A stretch of 64,000 nucleotides of DNA from Cryptomeria japonica (taxonomy: Eukaryota > Streptophyta > Pinopsida > Cupressales > Cupressaceae). Position 1 is the stretch's first letter; every line of letters begins with the position of its first letter. The DNA lies in the NCBI RefSeq assembly GCF_030272615.1, contig NC_081411.1, forward strand, positions 211,562,744-211,626,743, in the 5' to 3' direction. The notes under the pieces are model-generated. The model made no database searches, was not told the origin of the DNA, and saw only the letters and a program-made list of their open reading frames with translations. The position numbers and the translations under genes were made by a program. Below, in pieces: positions 11,310 through 22,976 of the stretch.

Positions 11310-14300
11310 ATGCCTATTGAGATAAGGTCAAAATCTAAGAAGATGGGCGAACCAACGTATCAACCCATTGACAATATAGCAAATTCGCAGTTTCAAACTA
11401 GTCAAACAGTGCAAGTTGAAGGTTCATCAAACACATCATTACCACCATATGGAATGGTTCAACTTGGACCACCTCCATTATATGAACCAGTATTTGTACC
11501 CATGAAACTAGGACATGGGAGTGTTCTGCCAACACGAAAAAGGAAATGCACCTTTCAATTGGAATCAACCAAACCTGCAACATGACATTCAAACTCAAAC
11601 ATTACATGAGGAAAAAACTCTTTCACAAGGATTTGGTTCAGATCAAGGCATTCAACAAGAAACAAATCCAAATGTCCAACCAGATTCTTCATCAGATTTT
11701 GATGCTTCTGATGATGTCAATATGTTCCTTCAAGATCAAAAGTTGATAAAAAAGATGGATAAATTCTTGAACAAGGTCTTTAAGATGTTCCCGCAAAAAT
11801 ATCTAAACATGATGAGTAACGTGGCTTCCTCAAACGAGCAAATTAATGTGCAAACGCAACAAGATAGTGAGCTATTAAGTTTCTCTTCGCATCCAAATGA
11901 AAAAAATGTGCAACAGGAACTTCAACCTACCTTGATGAGTAAGCATGCTTCAAAGGAATTGAAAGTGACTATTCCTCACAAGTCACCATTTGAGACAATA
12001 AATAATCCATTATTCAACACAACACCTATAACACAAGTTCAAATGAAGACCACGCAAACATTGACAATTGTCCCTCAACAAGAAGTGGTTCCTCACATGC
12101 ATAAAATTGGATCAAAATCCAAGATGCAAGAAAGCTTCGTGACTGGAATGCCTAATCTCACCAATGTCCAAAACAATTCCACAATGCAACAAAGCTCTTA
12201 TGTCCCGTTAAGCTCAATACATTTGCCAAACACTATGGTGATAGGTCCTTTAATAATGGTGACACAAAGAGCTATGGATAGTGGATTGCACCACCAACAA
12301 ATGTTGCAACAATTGAGTAATACACAAATGGTACAATCGAATGTGCAAACAAACAACACACAACAACAACCATATCGCTTTCAACAACAAATTGCAGCAC
12401 CTTCTACCTCATTACAAGTTAATGCAAACTTGCAACCACCACAATGGATTGGACAAACAACACAGCAAGTTAATGCGAGTGCCATACCCCATCTTAGGGA
12501 GAAACAACAAAAACCATCTAAACAAAGTTTTTTGCAAATGATGGGATTTACACCGCAATGACAACAATTGGCACAAGGTCAGCAAATTCTGATTCGTCAG
12601 CATCAACAACAACATGTGCCTCGATATGTGCCAAGACAAACAAGTTATCATACTCCACAACCACAATTGGCGCGTGTGCAATATCAACAACACCATCAAT
12701 TGCAATATCACCCTAGGTTACAAGAAGCACAGCAACAAGGTCAATATCAAAGCATGGCACAACCACAACAACAAGAGGTGTACCAAGAACATTATATGCC
12801 AGAGACACCAAAGATGACAATTTCAGAGTATCAACAACCGATCGGAAATACGATGTATCGACAAAGAGTACCCACCAGGATTAATGATGAACCTCCAAAG
12901 TCTGATACAATTGCGCAACAACTTGAGAAATTGCAACGACAAGTTGACGCATTAGAAACCAAAGGAATGAAGAAGCTATATACAAATCAAGATTTATGTC
13001 CTAATCCATTTGACAAGAGCTTCTACATGCCTCCCTTCCCTAAGCATTTTGAGGCACCTAATTTTGAGAAATATAAAGGGAATGGCAATCCAAAAGATCA
13101 CATTCGAGCATTTTTTGCGGCATGCACTGAAGTCAGTTATGAGGAAACATATTTAATGCGCTTATTTGCACGAAGTCTCATGGGACAAGCCATGGATTGG
13201 TATTCACATCTGCCAGGAAATATAAAGACTTGGTCAGAACTGGCCCAGAAGTTTATATCTCATTTTGCGTTCAACATCGATAGTGACGTGACTATGTCAG
13301 ATTTATGTAACACCAAGCAAAAGCAAGGCAAACCATTTGTGACTTTCTTGCAACGATGGCGAAGCGTGTATAGCCGTTCTTCCCTAGATGTACTTGAAGA
13401 ACAACAAGTGAATTTGTTTATCCAAAATCTAGTCCCAGTACTATTGAGAAACTCATTAAGAAAGGGATGAACATTGAAACTGCTCTTGTAGCCAAAGGAA
13501 TCATTAACCTTAACAAAGATAGTGACAACACAAATAATTCAGGGGACCGAAATAGATTTTGGTATAAAAACAAGAATGTCACTAATGATGGTGTTGTTGA
13601 TGCAAGAGCGGTGAATGCAAATCAACCCCCATTCACAATTAAGAAATTGAGTGCTCCTAATATGTCAACTATGGAACAAAATCAAACACCAATAAGTAAT
13701 GTTACTCAATAGCCGCAATACCAACAACATGCTCAACAATACACTCAACAATACAATCAACAACAAGGTCAGCAACAAAACCAGCAACGCAAACCTTTCC
13801 GATCAAGAGATGGACCTCCTCGACAATTTATGCCATTGGGAGAGCCTATTGAATTGGTAATGAAATATTTAATACAAGAAAAATTTATCAAGCTACCAGA
13901 TATCAAGGCAGAACCAGTGGTGAAACCGCATTGGTGGAATGATAATGCCTATTGTGAATACCATCGGTCGAAAGGACATAAAACTGCTTCATGTTTTCGA
14001 TTGAAACATATCACTCAAGACTTGTTAGAGCAAGGAGTAATTGAGATAGATCCACCCAATGTGACTTCTAATACTGATCATACAATTTTTAAAACTCCTT
14101 TGCTTGATCATGACAAGGGTAAAGCATCTTCTTCAAACTCTACCCAAATAATAAATTATGCAAGTACTGGTTATAACAATGTTATCAATTGTTCTCGAGT
14201 GTCAAATGAATATGTTGCCACCCTAAGAATAAAGGAACAAGATCCTTCTTGCGCAGTCACCACTCGTCGATCCAAAATAGTCCTGAAAGGAGCTCCTGCA

Positions 14301-14330
14301 GCTCCTCCCAAACCAACTCCTGTAAGTTAG
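11310..14330 (+). pseudogene. B2 Gag (capsid and nucleocapsid)
   Basis: The likely start is the ATG at 11310. The first part is a Gln-rich, low-complexity arm (many QQQ and QPQ runs) with a frameshift near 11515-11560. A TGA at 12559-12561 interrupts the frame, which then continues in phase to 13470. The retrotransposon Gag (capsid) core lies around 13035-13460: FPKHFEAPNFEKYKGNG, then DWYSHLPG and TWSELAQKFISHF. A second shift falls at 13467. The frame continues, through a TAG at 13710-13712, into another Gln-rich run and a Zn-finger-like C-x2-H...GH...C segment (CEYHRSKGHKTASC) near 13957-13998, typical of Tat Gag. It ends at a TAG at 14328-14330. Confidence 0.8.
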
Positions 14331-14981
14331 TATAATCTTCTGGATCATCTAGGAAAGACACCTGCACAGATATCAATCCTTGAGTTGTTGAAAATGTCTC
14401 CCATGCATCGTGTAGTCCTAGATAAAGCTTTAATTGAGTGCACTGCCCTGACAGACATTGATGTTGACTAGTTCCAAGCTCAAATAGGACATCTAGCTAT
14501 TTCCCAAAATTTCGCATTTTTTGATAATGATATCTCTCTTGATAAGCTTCCTCATAATGATCCTTTACACCTTGAAGTCTTTGTCCATAATTGCAAAATC
14601 TGAAGAGACTTGATAGATGGTGGAGCGGGTCTTAATATTTGTACCTTGAGAGTGGTCATTGGCCTTGGTTATACAAAAAATGACATTGATGCTTCCAGAA
14701 GAATAACAATCAAAGCATATGATGATGCTGAGCGCCCATCTAAAGGGATAATTACATTGCCTATCAGAGTCAGTCCAGTGACAGAAAACACTTTTTTGCA
14801 GGTCTTAGACCTCGATCTCCCTTATAATATGATTCTTGGTCGTCCATGGATCCATGCAATGAAAGCAGTTCCGTCCACCTATCATCAATGTTTAAAATAT
14901 CCTTACAATGGAACTGAGATAACAATTCCAGGAGATCCTAATCCATTTCAATTTTGTGCTGCCTTAAAGGATTCTCCGTAG
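14331..14981 (+). pseudogene. B2 aspartic protease region
   Basis: This continues the Gag-Pol frame through stops at 14328-14330, near 14469 and near 14602. The protease core begins LIDGGAGLNI, with the catalytic Asp codon at 14616-14618. The DGG form, in place of D-T/S-G, is common in Tat elements. The flap and C-terminal part end MILGRPWIHAM, the usual LGRPW signature. The frame runs to tandem stops at 14979-14984. Confidence 0.78.
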
Positions 14982-15023
14982 TAGCAAGTCCCAGTCAATA
15001 GAGAAGCCAAATCAGATAGTTAT

Positions 15024-17022
15024 GTGGATCCTAATGCATTGTTAGATGCTGTCAAAGGAAAGTTGAAGATACAGGACCAAGGATGTGGAGAATATTCAAT
15101 GGATCAAACATTCCTCATCAGGAACTTACCAATATCTCCAAAATCATATGGCAAACCACATTTGTTGCAAAAGGAACCTAAGGTAGTTATCCAATATCAA
15201 CCTCCCACTACATTTACAAGATGGGGTGAACTTGACAAAGAAACTGTGGATGATGATGTCGTAGATTGGCTTTATAAGGATCCAACTGAGACACTACCTA
15301 TCAGGTTGCCAGTGGAACTATACGGCAAAGGATTTACTATACTGCAGAAGAAAGGATATGATGGCTGTAGTGGCTTAGGCCCAGACAAGAAGGGAAGGCT
15401 AGAACTTGTTATACCCGAGATGCGACCACCAACTTTAGGGTTAGGTTTTGCACCATTGCGAATTGGATCCTCATCTACCAAAGTGACCACATGTGGAAAA
15501 GGGCATAATTCTGATGATGAAATAACACCTGAGGATACCCGACCTGAAACTGATTCCAATGAATGGGAGTGGAATTCTTTTTCTTCTAGCTCCTATGCCC
15601 TTGACAATATTTTCCTTAACCTTGATGATTTGCCCATGGAAGTAAAACATGAAATAATTCCTCTTCCTAGAACATGTCCTAATGCTTGGATACAGTCATT
15701 ATGGGACCCAAGCTCCGAATCGGATTCCAGCAGTTTAGACAGTGATACTACAGATGTTCACATCTTTACCATCTCAATCCTCTCCCTCCTTAAAACCGAT
15801 GATGACATGCCCCTCATTTATCCCCAGCTTAACCAACATGACCAACAAGAACCACTCACATTGGATTATTTTAAAAATGATGAAGCAATCGCAGAATTCC
15901 TTGGACTATGGGAAGGCTTACCACAAGGTGATCATAAGGTAGGATTTTCTATTGATCTGGATTCCACAACATATTTTGGGGAGGCAACTCCCTCTTCCAG
16001 TCATCAAAATGAAAAAAGAAAAGAAAAAGAAAAAAATCAAAAGAATAAGTCTTTGAGTGAAAACCGTAAGGCACTCTCTGATCATGCAAAAGTAAAAATA
16101 AAAGATGTACCTGCGGGTGAAAACCTCTCTGAGGCACCCAAAGGTGGAAGAGGGGACATACCCCTATCAAGTCAGGACAGATCAACATTGCTTGTGGAAA
16201 TGACCAAGGAAATCAATTTGGGTACACCTCACAACCCTAAGGTCATTCATTTTGCTGCCTCTCTATCAAAACAGGAAAAGATAGATTTTGTCAATTTCTT
16301 TCTTGAGAAGAAGATCAGTTTTGCATGGTCCTATGCAGATATGCCTGGCCTTGATCCAGAATTAGTCCTTCATCACTTGCCATTGAAAGCAGATGCCAAG
16401 CCTGTCAAACAGAAACTTAGAAAGATGCATCCCCAAGTGGCTCTTTTGGTCAAGGTGGAACTGAAAAAATTACTAGATGTGGGCTTTATTAGACCCATTG
16501 ATTATGCAGACCGGATTTCAAATTTGGTACTAGTTAGCAAAGTAACTGGGGGCATCAGAATCTATACAAATTTTAGGGATCTTAATAAAGCATGCCCTAA
16601 AGATGATTTTCCACTGCCAAACATAGACATCATCGTTGATATGACTGCTGGATATGAGATGCTCTCATTGATGGATGGTTTCTTCGGCTATAACCAAATT
16701 TGCATTGCTCCTGAAGATCAACATAAGACCACATTCACATGTGCTTGGGGTACCTACTGCTGGAATGTGATGCCCTATGGTCTTAAAAATGCAGGCGCAA
16801 CATATCAAAGAGCGATGACGACAAATTTTCATGATTTCATGCATACTTTGATGGAGGACTATGTTGATGACTTGTTATGCAAATCTGTCACAAGAGATAG
16901 TCATCTAGCTATCTTGGGCCCTATCTTTGACCGAATGGCAACTTACAAGCTCAGACTCAATCCAAAGAAGTGTGTCTTTGGTGTCACCGCCGGCAAATTG
17001 CTAGGGTACATTGTTTTCCCAT
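15024..17022 (+). pseudogene. B2 polyprotein: G-patch-like segment and reverse transcriptase
   Basis: A 666-residue open frame. Residues about 101-130 (15324-15413) form a G-patch-like motif (KGYDGCSGLGPDKKGR). Residues about 330-400 are a Lys/Glu-rich linker. Reverse transcriptase starts near residue 450 (LPLKADAKPVKQKLRKM), with FRDLNKACPKDDFPLP, MPYGLKNAGATYQRAM and the catalytic YVDD at 16860-16871. A one-base shift near 17011-17022 (LGYIV then SHRGIEVDP in the next frame) separates it from the RNase H part. It would copy the element RNA into DNA inside virus-like particles. The domain is complete, but the shift inactivates the polyprotein. Confidence 0.88.
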
Positions 17023-17598
17023 AGAGGCATTGAAGTTGACCCTGCCAAGGTTAAAGCAATAATGAATATGCCTCCTCCTTCTAATCTCCGGCAATTAAGA
17101 AGTCTGCAAGGAAAGCTCCAGTCAATCCACCGGTTTACAAATGTCATCCATTCCAGCATTTTTTTGCATAAAGGAGTTTCTTTTAAATGGACTGAGCACT
17201 GTCAATCAGCTTTTCAAGCTCTCAAGGACTATTTGCTGTCACCACCTATCCTAATGCCTCCTATAGAAGGAAAGTCATTTATATTGTATATTTCTGCAAC
17301 CAAAACAGCACTAGGAGTTCTCTTGGCTCAACAAGATGAGAACGGAAAAGAGCAAGCTATTTATTATATCAGCCGGACATTAGTAGGCTATGAGATGAAC
17401 TATTCAACTACTGAATGGGCATGCTTAGCAGTGGTCTTTGCAACACAAAAACTCTGGCACTATATGTTAAACCACCAAACATTGCTGGTTGCAAAAATTG
17501 ATCCCTTGAAATACTTGCTTAGCAGAGCAGCTTTGACTGGTCGCCTAGCAAAGTGGGTGATGATCCTCAGTGAATTTGATATTGTGTATATGGAGTGA
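17023..17598 (+). pseudogene. B2 RT thumb/connection and Ty3-type RNase H
   Basis: The frame resumes SHRGIEVDPAKVKAI, the normal RT end. RNase H follows: KWTEHCQSAFQALKDYL, LYISATKTALGVLLAQ, and ISRTLVGYEMNYSTTEWACLAVV. At the first RNase H position the usual DAS motif is degenerate: Ser-Ala replaces the catalytic Asp-Ala (YISATKTALG). That fits models in which this copy is weakened in Tat elements while a second RNase H takes over. The stop is at 17596-17598, after IVYME. Confidence 0.8.
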
Positions 17599-18117
17599 AA
17601 GGAAATAAAAGGACAAGTCATAGCAGATCAACTTGCAGAGGCTCCTATTTATGATGATCATCCCATGTTGACTGATTTTTTGGATGAATCAGTCTTTGCT
17701 CTTACATCTTCTAATGAATGGAAGTTATACTTTGATGGGTCCCATACCAAGTTTGGGTCCGGAGCAGGCATCTTGTTTGTCACCCCTCAAGGTGATGCTA
17801 TTCCCAAATCTTACAGAATAACTTTCCACTATACCAATAACATTGCCGAGTATGAAGCACTGGTCACAAGACTCTGAGTAGCGGTCCACTGGAACATCAC
17901 ACATTTACAAGTCTATGGAGATTCTCAATTGGTCATCTGACAAGTGAATGATGACTACGAAACAAAAGATGAAAAGCTTCTTCCTTATAAGCACATGGTA
18001 GATTTCTTCAAGACAAAATTCACAGCTATCCATTTCAGTCAAGTGCCAAGAATGCAAAACAAGTCGGCAGATGCAATGGCTACGATTGCTTCCATGTTGA
18101 ATATGCCCCATAATATG
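17599..18117 (+). pseudogene. B2 archaeal-type (second) RNase H
   Basis: The motif series is clear: WKLYFDGS near 17719 (first Asp), GSGAGILFVTPQG, TNNIAEYEAL near 17836 (Glu), YGDSQLVI near 17917 (Asp) and NKSADAMA near 18060 (final acidic residue). Stops interrupt it at 17875-17877 and 17938-17940. The domain is the diagnostic aRNH of the Tat lineage and degrades RNA in RNA:DNA hybrids during reverse transcription. Confidence 0.85.
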
Positions 18118-19473
18118 GACAAGTGTGAATTTTTGGTCGAACAATTGCTTGTCCCTTCTTTTGATATCCTGACAGCAGATGTGATGTGCATTCTTTTTGG
18201 TCCTAACTCCCCGTGGTACAATGATATATATCAATATTTGAAATCCAAGACCTTACCACCTAACCTTTCCGCTAATCAACGCCGAGCCTTCATCTGACAG
18301 ATGGCCAAATATGTCATCATTGCCGACACCCTTTACCGCCGTTCCTTTGACCATACCCTCCTCAGGTGTTTGGATTTTGACGAAGCACAAATGGCTTTAA
18401 ACGAGGTTCACGATGGTATATGTGGGGGCCATTGCAATGGTCTAAGCTTAGCCAAAAAGTTGATTCGTGCTGGGTATTATTGGCCCACTCTGGAAAAAGA
18501 TGTTCATGATTTTGTTAAGAAGTGCTACAAATGCCAGATCCATGGAAATTATATTCATGCACCAGCCCAAGAGCTTCATTTTGTCATATCTTCGTGGCCC
18601 TTTTCTCAATGGGGATTGGATCTTATTGGTAAGATTCACCCGACATCCGCAAATGGACTCAAGTTCATTATTACAGCCACAAAGTATTTTACAAAATGGA
18701 TCAAGGCCATTCCCATGACCTATATCACTGGTGTGCAAATTTCAAAATTCTTGCTGAATTATATCATATGTAGATATGGGGTACCCCTTGCCATAGTCAC
18801 AGATAATGGTCGACCTTTCAAGAATAAAGATGTCAAGGAACTCTATGAAAAGTTTCATATCCAACACCGTTTCTCCAGTCCATACTATCCACAAAGTAAT
18901 GGCCAAGCTGAAGCATCCAATAAAACCATTATCAAGATCTTGAAAAAGGTTGTCAATGACGTTGGTCGAGATTGGCATGTACAGTTGAATCTAGCACTAT
19001 GGGCCTATCGCACTTCTATCCGCACACCTACTAGTGCAACACCTTATTCCTTGGTGTATGGTGTGGAAGCTATTTTACCTTTGGAAGTGGAGATTCCTTC
19101 CTTGGGTGTTTCCTTGCAACATCTGATTGATGATGAGATGCACAGAGTCTCTCAGTTGCATCAGCTTGAGATGTTAGATGAGAAATGTTAGACAGCCTTG
19201 ACACATTTGCAAGCATATCAAAACCGTCTCCGTCGCTCTTATAATAAGAAGGTCAAAGTGCGACACTTCGAAGTGGGAGATTTGGTTTTAAAGGCAAACC
19301 CTAAGAATGCATAGTCTACTAACATCATCAAAGGCAAGTTTGAACCTGATTGGGTTGGGCCTTTCATAGTGACTGCAGCCTATGGCTCGGGGGCATATCA
19401 GCTTGCCACTCCAGAAGGTGAACCTTTGTCTGATCCTGTAAATAGCATGCATCTTCGCAAGTACTGGGCATAA
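18118..19473 (+). pseudogene. B2 integrase
   Basis: After a linker and a TGA at 18295-18297 the frame opens at 18301. The zinc-binding HHCC domain covers about 18405-18545 (GGHCNGLSLAKKL, CYKCQ). The catalytic core has WGLDLIG (first Asp, near 18610), VTDNGRPF (second Asp, near 18798) and SNGQAEASNKTI (Glu, near 18905), so the DDE triad is intact. TAG stops lie at 19189-19191 and near 19312. The C-terminal domain reads VGDLVL, WVGPFIV and ends MHLRKYWA at a TAA at 19471-19473. No chromodomain follows, as expected for Tat. Confidence 0.87.
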
Positions 19474-19598
19474 TTTTTATCATCTTTTCTTCAAGTATGA
19501 TCCTGAAAAAATACAAAAATATCAAAAAAATACACGAAAATACAAAAAAAAAATTGAAAAACAAATAAAAAAGAGCAAAAGAGTAAAGAAAAATGATT

Positions 19599-19672
19599 CA
19601 CCCTCTAGTGAAAACCTGGCAAACAGGCACTTTGGGCAAGTACCATGGTGAAAACCTGGCAATCAGGCACCA
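19599..19672 (+). repeat. Duplicated GTGAAAACCTGGCAA unit
   Basis: The word GTGAAAACCTGGCAA plus a CAGGCAC tail occurs twice, about 40 bases apart. Confidence 0.65.
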
Positions 19673-19917
19673 TGAGTAATGAGATCATTGCTCCGTCATC
19701 TATCATGACTTTTAGCTATGCTTTTCCTAGGCCAGTTTATCATGCCTATCTTTGTCCTGACCCAATGTTCTATTCCAGGCCCGTGATTGGTCAACATCAT
19801 TGTCTTGCATACTCCGGTTTCTTGTACATATGTTTCAGTCTTGATCTCTGTATATGTCCTTCAGGTGTGCATTGGGTGCATTCCCCTTGTCATGATCAAT
19901 CACTGGAACTTCTAAAT

Positions 19918-20112
19918 TTAATAATGTCCTGAAATAAACGAAAAAAATCAAATAATGTCCTGAAATAATCCAAAAAAAAATTGAATAATATCCTGAAATA
20001 AACCAAAAAAATTGAAAAATGTCCTGAAAAAATCCAAAAAAATCAAATAATGTCCTAAAAAAAAAAATCCCTAAAAAGTCAAATAAGGTCCTGAAAAAAT
20101 GAATACAAAAAA
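19918..20112 (+). repeat. About 32-bp A-rich minisatellite
   Basis: Six degenerate units built on AATGTCCTGAAA followed by an A-rich tail (for example ATAATGTCCTGAAATAAACG). A weaker relative occurs at about 19498-19520 (GATCCTGAAAAAATAC). Spurious long frames on the minus strand here (Phe-rich) come from the A runs. Confidence 0.75.
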
Positions 20113-21185
20113 AATAAAATTGTAAAACTCGAAAAGCAAAACAAAAACAAAAATAAATCCCCTTTGTGCATCGACAGCTCGTTGAGCGTACCTCCAATGA
20201 CACACAATCACACATGGTGCTTTAATGAAATCATGCGTTAACAGATGAACTTTTTTGATCAACCTAGACATTCAAACTGATCACCATTGTCATATTAATC
20301 GACCGTTAGCGTCAAAATAATTTGTCCTTGTCACTGATACCATGAGTCTTATACAGGGTGTGGTATACTCGAAACCAGATTGTGTCCTGTCTTAGACGGG
20401 GTACCTCATGTCCTGAAACGAGACAACATGATCATCTTATCAGCACTTTCAACTTTTAACAATGAAGATCAAGATGTTTGTTTGACTTGTTGGAATTCGT
20501 GAGTCTTATCATTTATTGATTTATCTTCAATCATGTTCCTATGTTATTCAATGATGTCACTGAGTGATTTAGAGTGACCAGGATGGCTCATGGTCCCTTT
20601 CTTTTTTTTTATTGCGATTGTTGTTTGTCTGTGATGTGTCTGTCTTTTGGAAAAAGGGTTGCATTTCAGCTTTGGCCTTCAATGCCATGATGCTACGCAT
20701 CCATTTTGCTACATAAAAATAAAGGTTCTCACCTACAAAGTGCATTACTGAAAGCAAATTTTTCTTCGTCTCTAACTGTCCTCTATTTCATTTCTTCTTA
20801 CTAACATTTCTTCCGTCAGTTTGGATAGTCAGTTCGGTCTAGTGCTCCGATCTCCATATGCTGCATCCTGCGTTCATTGGTTAGTACATTTGCATTACAT
20901 CGAGTGTCATATCAAGCATTTCATGAATTTCATATTTTAAATGCATCAAAGATACATAAAAATATATCCATACATGTTCATAAATACTGCATAAGTCATC
21001 CATACATAGGAAAAATAACTACAAATCATAACACATTCCATATCGATGCATATCATATCACATATCACAATAATATCGAAGTACAAAATTGGACTGTCTG
21101 TCCTAAGTATGGCCCGCAGGCTGACTACATAATATCAAGCTACATATGTCATATGTCTGTCATAAAGGAGTACGTGCCTTTGTCA

Positions 21186-22976
21186 CTAGGTGCTCCCTCT
21201 ATCGTCCTCATCCCTGCCGTGTCTCATGGATGACGTACCTCCTGCCCCTGGTCCTGGCTGTGGTGGTCTCATAGGTCCACTCACCCCCATGCTGCTCAAT
21301 GACCTCCGAGAGCATGCCCTACTCTCCATCCTTGATTGTGCCCAATATGAAGCTGCCCTCTGCTCTAGTGGAATGGCACCCTCATATAGTGTCCTCCAAT
21401 GGCATATCTCCTCTCCAGCCTCTACCAGCATCTGTGCCATCTCCCATGCACTGACATCTCTAATCGACCCAATGAACTCAGTGACTCTCTGTTCCTCTCG
21501 TTGTGCCTGAGCTATCGCTGTATCTTGAGCCACTGTGAGTCTGGCTATCTCCACTCTAAACTGATCCTGTTGTCTCTCCAATGTTGCAAAGTGATCCTGC
21601 TGACTTGCTATGGTAGCCTTGCACATCTCCATCTCCTCTATCCTAGCTGTCTCCGGCTCTATGGGTATATCTCGCAATGACTCCTGATCAGCTAAGTCTG
21701 GCTCATCATCGTCATCCCCACCATCATCCCCCTCATCCTCATCACCACCCTCATCCTCCTCCTCCTCATCATCTCCCTCCTCCTCTCCTGTGAGTGGGAA
21801 GTCCTCCTATCTCCTCGATACTGGAATGTCTGGATCAGTCAATGGCACTGGCCGTCATCATGCAAACCATATCTCATACTCCTCTGTCGTCCCAGCATCC
21901 ACCACATCTGACCTCCAATCCCACTATCTCTACTGTAACTGTGCAAATTCGGCATATGCTATGTGAGGCTGAATCATACTCCCCCACTGACTCATCTCTC
22001 CGTGAGATCGGGCAAAGCATGCAGTCCTTCTAGGTACATCCTACCTCTCTCCAAACTGTCATCTAACTCTCTCTGGCAGGTACATCTCAATCACTCTCTG
22101 GCAATTCATTGGTCACCCAATCAAGTACCTCTCCTGTCTACAATACGATAGCTCATCCCTATCATCTGACCATCCAGTGCAATCAAGATACAGCCTCCAT
22201 GTGAACTGTCTCAGTCTGTCTAGCTCATGTTGCCAATACAATATGTATCCAAATGGACTCTGTCTCAGTGCTCCCCCATAGTAGTATACATATGGTCAGT
22301 GTGGTACTACCTATCTCTCTGTAATCGGTTGACATATGGCTATGTCCTCAAATGCCCATACCTGTAGCAATGTGACTCCACAGTTCAAAGTCTACACTCC
22401 CTGATATGCTATCTGATGCAGCTGAAAATATAGCATAGCTAGTACACATGGTCCCCATGCGTACACCGTACCCTCTATCACCATCCGCTCTAGCACTCTT
22501 CCCCATCCAATAGGGAATCCATGTCCTTGTCTATCCCCTGCTAGTAAGCATGCTATCACCACTGCTATCACCACATATTGCTGATCATACTATACTGCCA
22601 TGGTCTCCCAGCGGATCTCCCTCTCTACGATATCTAGATCATCTGCATCACACTTGAATAGTCTGCACAACACGTCTCTTCCTATCACTAGGTCATACTC
22701 TACCATCTCCCCATGTATCAGAATGCGAAGGATGTGCCATACATCCTCTAGTGTCACAGTCACCTCTCCAGTCACCAAATGGAATGAGGAGGTCTTTGAA
22801 TGCCATCACTCTGCCAATGCGGTAAGCAATCCTGTGTTTTCCCTAATTTCGGGCATGAATGTGATATAATATATCTCAAGTCCCGCTAGGGTATCTCTAT
22901 CTGTGCTCCTCAGTCTATGTCGTAGCATGAAACAGTTCTCCCGCGTAATCAATGGATACTGTCGACTCTGCATCAT
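21186..22976 (-). pseudogene. Antisense plant-mobile-domain (PMD, aminotransferase-like) gene in B2
   Basis: Read on the minus strand from an ATG at 22976. The N-terminal part contains TGEVTVTLEDVWHIL followed by IHGEMVEYD, the usual PMD opening (GE-x-T-x-TLEDV...L-x-G-x-x-V). Then come WAFEDIA, YWQHELDRLRQFTWRLYLD and CRQERYLIG, also in PMD order. The last third (21677-21186) is an open 163-residue coiled-coil and Arg/Gly-rich tail preceded by a long Asp/Glu run (about 21700-21790). Several stops and shifts interrupt the middle. PMD proteins are found both in host silencing/developmental factors and in plant transposons. Extra, often antisense, genes between integrase and the 3' LTR are known in Tat elements. 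Its role here is unknown. Confidence 0.72.

Larger units (their letters stand above)
19474..21185 (+). other. B2 spacer between integrase and antisense gene
   Basis: A-rich, repeat-laden region without sense coding. It holds a duplicated GTGAAAACCTGGCAA unit (19599-19672), a roughly 32-bp A-rich minisatellite (19918-20112) and unremarkable AT-rich sequence to about 21180. Confidence 0.6.

Noticed and set aside
15272-15559. Minus-strand frame opposite the B2 polyprotein
   Set aside because: A shadow of the real plus-strand frame with RT-associated motifs; no motif of its own.
19835-20215. Phe-rich minus-strand membrane protein
   Set aside because: It is the complement of the A-rich minisatellite; the composition comes from A runs.
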